DNA of 64,000 nucleotides from VRUE01 sp963732225. Its GTDB lineage: Bacteria; Actinomycetota; Thermoleophilia; Solirubrobacterales; 70-9. Positions 60,261 through 64,000 of this stretch are shown here, in pieces. The notes under the pieces were generated by a model. It was not told the DNA's origin and searched no databases. It saw only the letters and a list, made by a program, of their open reading frames with translations. The stretch is from positions 682,001 to 746,000 of the forward strand of contig CAVSYR010000002.1 in NCBI GenBank assembly GCA_963732225.1. Reading direction: 5' to 3'. Every line of letters begins with the position of its first letter. Position 1 is the stretch's first letter. A program made the position numbers and the translations under genes.

Positions 60261-61051
60261 GCTTCGACGACGACAGGGGAGAGCCGGTGAGGCCGCCACG
60301 GCGGGAGTCTGGCGCCACGGGACAGCAGGCGCTGGAAGAGCTGCTGCAGGCCGCCCCCGGCCTGGCCAGGATCGCCGCCAACATGGCCCGGCAGGGCGCC
60401 TCGGAGATCGCCAACGCCTACGTTGAGGGCGCCTCGCGGGTGGTGCGCGCCGCCTCCCAGGGCGAGTCGACCGCGGACGCGGTCCAGGAGACCACCGCCG
60501 AGCTGCGCGCCTACCTGCGCGAGCTGATCGGGGTGGAGGAAGGGTCGCGCTCGAGGCCCACAAGCGGCGACGCTTCGGCGGAGGCGTTGCGCAACCGTGG
60601 CGAGGAGCTGCTGCGCCGCTCAGCCGACGTCAGCGTCGACGTCGATTCCCACCCCGCCTACATGCGGATCCTCGACGCCCTGGCGCCGGACGAGGCCCGC
60701 ATCCTGCGCTTCCTGGCCCGGGAGGGCGAGCAGCCCTCGGTCGACGTGCGGGCGGGCCTGCCGTTCGCCTCGGAGCTGGTCGCCCAGGGCTGCACGATGA
60801 TCGCCGAGGAGGCCGGCTGCCGCCACGCCGACCGCGTCTACGCCTACCTCAACAACCTCAACCGGCTGGGGCTCGTCTGGTTCTCACGCGAGGCGCTGCG
60901 CGACGCCCGCCGCTACCAGGTGCTCGAGGCGCAAGCGCAGGTGACCGAGGCGCTGGAGAAGGGCGGGCGCACCGCCCGCACCGTGCGCCGCAGCATCGTC
61001 CTCACCCCGTTCGGCGAGGACTTCTGCGCGATCTGCCTGCCGCTGGACTAG
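60257..61051 (+). CDS. DUF4393 (Abi-alpha family-like) protein
   Basis: 264 aa, soluble, mostly helical. The block HPAYMRILDALAPDEARILR, then LAREGEQPSVDV, later NNLNRLGLVWFS and the C-terminal IVLTPFGEDFCAICL follow the layout of DUF4393, a family named after an abortive-infection protein (recalled, not searched). The N-terminal 110 residues are variable and acidic/Arg-rich. Its ATG overlaps the DUF445 stop by four bases, so the two are made together. Confidence 0.7.
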   Translation: MSFDDDRGEPVRPPRRESGATGQQALEELLQAAPGLARIAANMARQGASEIANAYVEGASRVVRAASQGESTADAVQETTAELRAYLRELIGVEEGSRSRPTSGDASAEALRNRGEELLRRSADVSVDVDSHPAYMRILDALAPDEARILRFLAREGEQPSVDVRAGLPFASELVAQGCTMIAEEAGCRHADRVYAYLNNLNRLGLVWFSREALRDARRYQVLEAQAQVTEALEKGGRTARTVRRSIVLTPFGEDFCAICLPLD

Positions 61052-61158
61052 CGGCTCGCAGCGCTGAGAGATGCTCTGCGCGCCTTGTCGCAGTTCTGCG
61101 TGTGGATCTCAATTTCCGAAACACATTGTCTGAGCACGATTCGGCTAGCGTGGCTACC

Positions 61159-61338
61159 ATGGAACGCACGATGTGGACGGACGAGCGCCTCGACGAACGG
61201 TTTGACTCAATCGATCGTCATTTCGATGAACTGCACACCGACATTCGAGAACTGCGCTCGCTGATGTTTCAGCTTTGGGGCACCAACATGCTGGGCATTC
61301 TCGTCACCATCGTGGCGGTCATAGCCACTCGCACCTAG
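61159..61338 (+). CDS. Small coiled-coil membrane protein
   Basis: 59 aa from ATG 61159 (an in-frame GTG at 61102 is possible). A charged helix (DERLDERFDSIDRHFDELHT) is followed by one transmembrane segment (MLGILVTIVAVIA). Such short heptad-plus-anchor proteins are common and rarely characterised. Lower GC than its neighbours. Located between the DUF4393 gene and a convergent dehydrogenase gene. Confidence 0.6.
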   Translation: MERTMWTDERLDERFDSIDRHFDELHTDIRELRSLMFQLWGTNMLGILVTIVAVIATRT

Positions 61339-61348
61339 CGCTGATTCG

Positions 61349-62566
61349 CTACAGCCCGTAACTCCGCCCGATCACGTCGAGCATCACCTCGTCGGTGCCG
61401 GCGCCGATCCGGTTGAGGCGGACGTCGCGATAGGCGCGCTCGATCTCGTACTCCTTCATGTAGCCGTAGCCGCCGAGGATCTGCACTGCGTCGTCTGCCA
61501 CCTCGCAGCAGATGCGGGAGGCGTAGAGCTTGGCCATCGTGATCTCGCGCACCGGGTACTCGCCGTTGGCGAAGCGCCAGGCGGTGGCGTAGGTGAACTG
61601 CTTGGCGGCCTCGGTCTTGGTCGCCATCTCGGCGATCTTGTGGCGCAGGGCCTGGAATTTGCCGATCGGGCGGCCGAAGGCTTCGCGCTCCTTGGCGTAC
61701 TCGATCGTCTTCTCGATCATCCGCTCCGCGCCCGCGTGGCAGCCAGCGGCGGCGACCAGCCGCTCGCCCTGGAGCTCCCAGGCGATGTGGTAGAAGCCCT
61801 TGCCGACTTCCCCGAGCACGGCGTCGGCCGGGACGCGGACGTCTTCGAAGGAAAGCTCGCCGGTGTCGGAGGCGTGCATCCCCATCTTCTCCAGCTCGGC
61901 GGAGACGGTGAAGCCGGGCACGTGATTGCCCTCCTCGTCGCGCAGCGGCAGCACGAAGAGTGTGATGCCCTCGTGGCGGGCGCTGGGGTCGGTCTTGGTG
62001 ACGAGGACGATGAAGTCGGCGCGGGGGCCGTTGGTGATGAAGGTCTTGGAGCCGTTGATCACGTATTCGTCGCCGTCGAGGATCGCCGTGGTGCGGATGC
62101 CGGCGACGTCGGAGCCGGCGCCCGGCTCGGTGATCGCGATGCAGCCGATCTTCTCGCCCTTGAGGCCGGGTTCGAGGTATTTGCGCTTCTGCTCCTCGGT
62201 GCCGAGCAGGTGGATCGGGGGCAGGACCATGTCGCTCTGCACGGCGAAGCCCATGTTGGTGCCGCCGGAGCCGGAGTAGCTCATGCACTCAGCGCGGACC
62301 AGCGAGTAGAAGTAGTCGCCGCCCTGGCCGCCGTACTCCTCGGGGAAGCAGAGGCCGAGGAAGCCGAGCTCGCCGGCGCGCTTCATCGCGGCGGAGTCCC
62401 AGTAAGTGTCCTCCCACTCGTTGCGGTGCGGCCACAGCTCCTTCTTAACCCACGATTGCATCGACTCGCGCAGGTCTTCGTGCTCCTGGCTGAAGATGAA
62501 GTGCTTGCGCCCGGCTTCGTGGTCGGGCTTGATGACTTTGGAGCCGTTGGTCGTCGCGGTCGCCAC
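61349..62566 (-). CDS. Acyl-CoA dehydrogenase
   Basis: 405 aa from GTG 62566, preceded by GAGGAGAGAG. FAD-binding motifs ITEPGAGSDVAGI, YVINGSKTFITNG and YAKEREAFGRPIG. The end reads IGAGTDEVMLDVIGRSYGL. It is a paralogue of the dehydrogenase at 57777 and likewise has Gly at the MCAD catalytic Glu site. Divergent from an enoyl-CoA hydratase, the next step of beta-oxidation, so a joint role in fatty acid breakdown is likely. Confidence 0.93.
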   Translation of the reverse strand: MATATTNGSKVIKPDHEAGRKHFIFSQEHEDLRESMQSWVKKELWPHRNEWEDTYWDSAAMKRAGELGFLGLCFPEEYGGQGGDYFYSLVRAECMSYSGSGGTNMGFAVQSDMVLPPIHLLGTEEQKRKYLEPGLKGEKIGCIAITEPGAGSDVAGIRTTAILDGDEYVINGSKTFITNGPRADFIVLVTKTDPSARHEGITLFVLPLRDEEGNHVPGFTVSAELEKMGMHASDTGELSFEDVRVPADAVLGEVGKGFYHIAWELQGERLVAAAGCHAGAERMIEKTIEYAKEREAFGRPIGKFQALRHKIAEMATKTEAAKQFTYATAWRFANGEYPVREITMAKLYASRICCEVADDAVQILGGYGYMKEYEIERAYRDVRLNRIGAGTDEVMLDVIGRSYGL

Positions 62567-62661
62567 TGTCTCTCTCCTCGTTCGCGGGTTCGTGATGGGC
62601 GGCGCGGCCGCCGGAAATCCGCCGTGGACAGTAGCACTTCCTACTTTCAACGCAGTTCGGC

Positions 62662-62667
62662 TATGGT
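62662..62667 (+). promoter_or_regulatory. -10-like hexamer before the enoyl-CoA hydratase
   Basis: TATGGT is nine bases before ATG 62677, the start of a 10-codon mini-ORF that leads into the hydratase gene. Confidence 0.35.
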
Positions 62668-62676
62668 CCCGGCTCG

Positions 62677-62709
62677 ATGAGCGTCGAAAGAGCGGAGCGC
62701 ACGAGTTGA
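62677..62709 (+). CDS. 10-codon mini-ORF leading into the enoyl-CoA hydratase
   Basis: ATG 62677 encodes MSVERAERTS and stops at TGA 62707-62709, whose last base is the A of the hydratase ATG. It has a -10-like hexamer nine bases upstream and so could be translated first from a leaderless mRNA, handing ribosomes to the hydratase. Confidence 0.35.
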   Translation: MSVERAERTS

Positions 62710-63494
62710 TGGCCGAATACGAGCTGGTCGCCTACGAGGTTGCCGAGGGCGTCGCCACGGTGACGCTGAACAACCCGGAGAAGCGCAACATGCTCTCCGG
62801 TCAGATGCTGACCGAGCTGGTCGATGCGATGAAAACGGCGCGCGATTCCGAGGAGGTGCGGGCGGTGGTGCTGACCGGGGCGGGGGACAAGGTCTTCTGT
62901 GCCGGCGCCGACCTCGGTGGCTTCGCCGCCGACGTGCCGCTGGTCGCCAAACATTTCGCCTCAGACCTCTTCCTTGAGTTCTTCAGGCTGATGCCGCGCC
63001 TCGGCAAGCCGAGCCTCTGCGCCGCCAACGGGCACGTGCTGGCGGGAGGGATGGGCCTCGCCCTCTCCTGTGACTTGCTGATCGCCAAAGAGGGCGCCAC
63101 CTTCGGCACGCCGGAGATCAACGTCGGCGCTTTCCCCTACATGATCATGGCGATCATCTACCGCAACGTCCCGCGCAAGAAGGTCAACGAGATGATGCTG
63201 CTGGGCGAGCGGCTCAGCGCCGAGCAGGCGGTCGAGTACGGGCTCGCCAACAAGGTGGTTCCGGCAGAGGAGTTCGACGCCGCGGTCGCCGACTGGGCGA
63301 CCAAGCTGGCCTCAAAGAGCCCGGTGTTGATGCGGCTCGGCCACGACGCGATGTACCGCCAGCAAGACATGGCGGTGGACGACGCGCTCGACTACCTGCG
63401 CTCGCAGCTCTCGCTCACCTTCACCACCGAGGACATCGTCGAGGGCGTCACCGCATTCTTCGAGAAACGCGACCCGCAGTGGAAGGGCCGCTGA
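62709..63494 (+). CDS. Enoyl-CoA hydratase/isomerase family protein
   Basis: 261 aa. Crotonase fold: VTLNNPEKRNMLSGQM, GAGDKVFCAGADLGGF, GHVLAGGMGLALSCDLL and GTPEINVGAFPYM. The second catalytic Glu (PEI) is present, whereas the first (normally GGGxEL) reads GGMGLAL, so the reaction may differ from simple hydration. ATG 62709 is joined to the mini-ORF stop. Divergent from the acyl-CoA dehydrogenase. Confidence 0.9.
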   Translation: MAEYELVAYEVAEGVATVTLNNPEKRNMLSGQMLTELVDAMKTARDSEEVRAVVLTGAGDKVFCAGADLGGFAADVPLVAKHFASDLFLEFFRLMPRLGKPSLCAANGHVLAGGMGLALSCDLLIAKEGATFGTPEINVGAFPYMIMAIIYRNVPRKKVNEMMLLGERLSAEQAVEYGLANKVVPAEEFDAAVADWATKLASKSPVLMRLGHDAMYRQQDMAVDDALDYLRSQLSLTFTTEDIVEGVTAFFEKRDPQWKGR

Positions 63495-63505
63495 TGCCGC
63501 GCCGC

Positions 63506-63976
63506 TCAGGCGTGGCGGTAGCCGACGTGGCGATAGAGGTGTTCGATCACTTCCCCTTCGAGTGCGTCGATGACTTCCTCCAGGCTGCGCGGGACCTTGG
63601 AGTCAGAGAAGAGGACCGTGTGACCGTGGTAGGTGATCGAGTAGACGTAGCAGTCGTTGCAGGTTGCCGAGGTCGTGCTCTCCAAATGGGCGAAGTGCGC
63701 CTTGGCGAGTTCCCGCCGCAGTTCTTCGGCGGTCTGGGCATCCATCCTGAAGTGCGCCGATGCCTGGCGGGGTCCCTTCGGCCCCGTCGCGTAAGCGTGC
63801 AGCCTCGGACGTACGACCAGGGTCTCGACCCTCGCCTTCAGCCCGCCGCTGCGTTCGAAGGCGATCGCGAACTTGGACGCGGGTCTCGGTGCGGCGTGGG
63901 CGGTCGGCACGGCCGGCGGCCCGCCACAGCCGGCGGACATCGCAGCGCACATCAGGGCCGTCGCGAGCAGTGCCAT
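63506..63976 (-). CDS. Putative exported protein of unknown function
   Basis: 156 aa. A signal-peptide-like N-terminus (MALLATALMCAAMSAGCGG) has a Cys at about position 17 but an atypical lipobox (MSAGC), so lipoprotein status is uncertain. The mature part carries two Cys in TSATCNDCYVYSITYHG and ends DALEGEVIEHLYRHVGYRHA. It looks like a small folded domain with a strand-rich core, but I do not recognise a family. TACCTT is seven bases before the ATG. Confidence 0.65.
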   Translation of the reverse strand: MALLATALMCAAMSAGCGGPPAVPTAHAAPRPASKFAIAFERSGGLKARVETLVVRPRLHAYATGPKGPRQASAHFRMDAQTAEELRRELAKAHFAHLESTTSATCNDCYVYSITYHGHTVLFSDSKVPRSLEEVIDALEGEVIEHLYRHVGYRHA

Positions 63977-63983
63977 TGCGCCA

Positions 63984-63989
63984 AAGGTA
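63984..63989 (-). promoter_or_regulatory. -10 hexamer for the exported-protein gene
   Basis: TACCTT on the minus strand, seven bases before ATG 63976, with no ribosome site. The -35 region would fall at or beyond the window end. Confidence 0.35.
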
Positions 63990-64000
63990 AACGGAAGAGG

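Overview
The window is a 64-kb piece of a high-GC chromosome packed with bacterial housekeeping genes. Gene content fits an actinobacterium, probably of the Thermoleophilia/Solirubrobacterales type (inference). Signs are a zinc-type ribosomal protein S4, a Sig-B-like sigma factor with a separate HATPase and a SpoIIE-type phosphatase, a Ddn-like deazaflavin enzyme fold, many acyl-CoA/SDR lipid enzymes, and numerous -10 hexamers of TANNNT type placed 6-9 bases before start codons, which suggests leaderless mRNAs. No CRISPR array, insertion sequence or prophage is visible.

Layout. 1-5928: end of the spc ribosomal operon and the alpha operon (rplO end, secY, adk, map, rpmJ, rpsM, rpsK, rpsD, rpoA, rplQ), without infA in its usual place. 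5925-9516: truA, ligA, surE on the other strand. 9619-15845: two small membrane proteins of lower GC, dacB and a patatin divergent over a tiny shared promoter, a 394-bp non-coding stretch with two long inverted repeats, an acyl-CoA synthetase, a 61-aa IF2_N/HTH-like protein and a DsbA-like protein. 15880: tRNA-Pro(CGG). 15973-22827: a reductase-fold protein, a frameshifted membrane protein, a secreted glycosidase, then a stress-signalling cluster (SpoIIE phosphatase, NTF2-like, MscS channel, HATPase anti-sigma-like protein, sigma factor). 22919-31090: MFS carrier with a winged-helix-like tail, Mn-type SOD, GMC oxidoreductase plus rubredoxin, LemA, a DUF3137-like protein, NUDIX, and an ECF sigma/DUF4349 pair.

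31115-39673 is a split biotin locus (bioA; bioB-bioF-bioD) interrupted by an unknown membrane protein, a MarR-MFS drug-efflux pair and yaaA. 39751-48707 carries a GH3 hydrolase, a diguanylate cyclase, an AlkA-like glycosylase/enoyl-CoA hydratase/biotinyl-domain operon, a glycosyltransferase, a holin-like orphan, an amidase divergent from its likely TetR regulator, and glpK, which appears to start at CTG. 48763-55338 holds a PlsC-type acyltransferase, lactonase, SDRs, Ddn-like, GNAT, VOC, DUF4234, NTF2 and SixA genes. 55392-63976 holds a GH114 glycosidase, a PGRP-type amidase operon, two acyl-CoA dehydrogenases, a DUF445-DUF4393 operon, an enoyl-CoA hydratase and a putative exported protein.

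The most unusual observations are regulatory: bidirectional -10 elements in 15-20 bp intergenic gaps, CTG starts, mini-ORFs bridging genes by one- to four-base overlaps, and a pair of related long inverted repeats between convergent genes.
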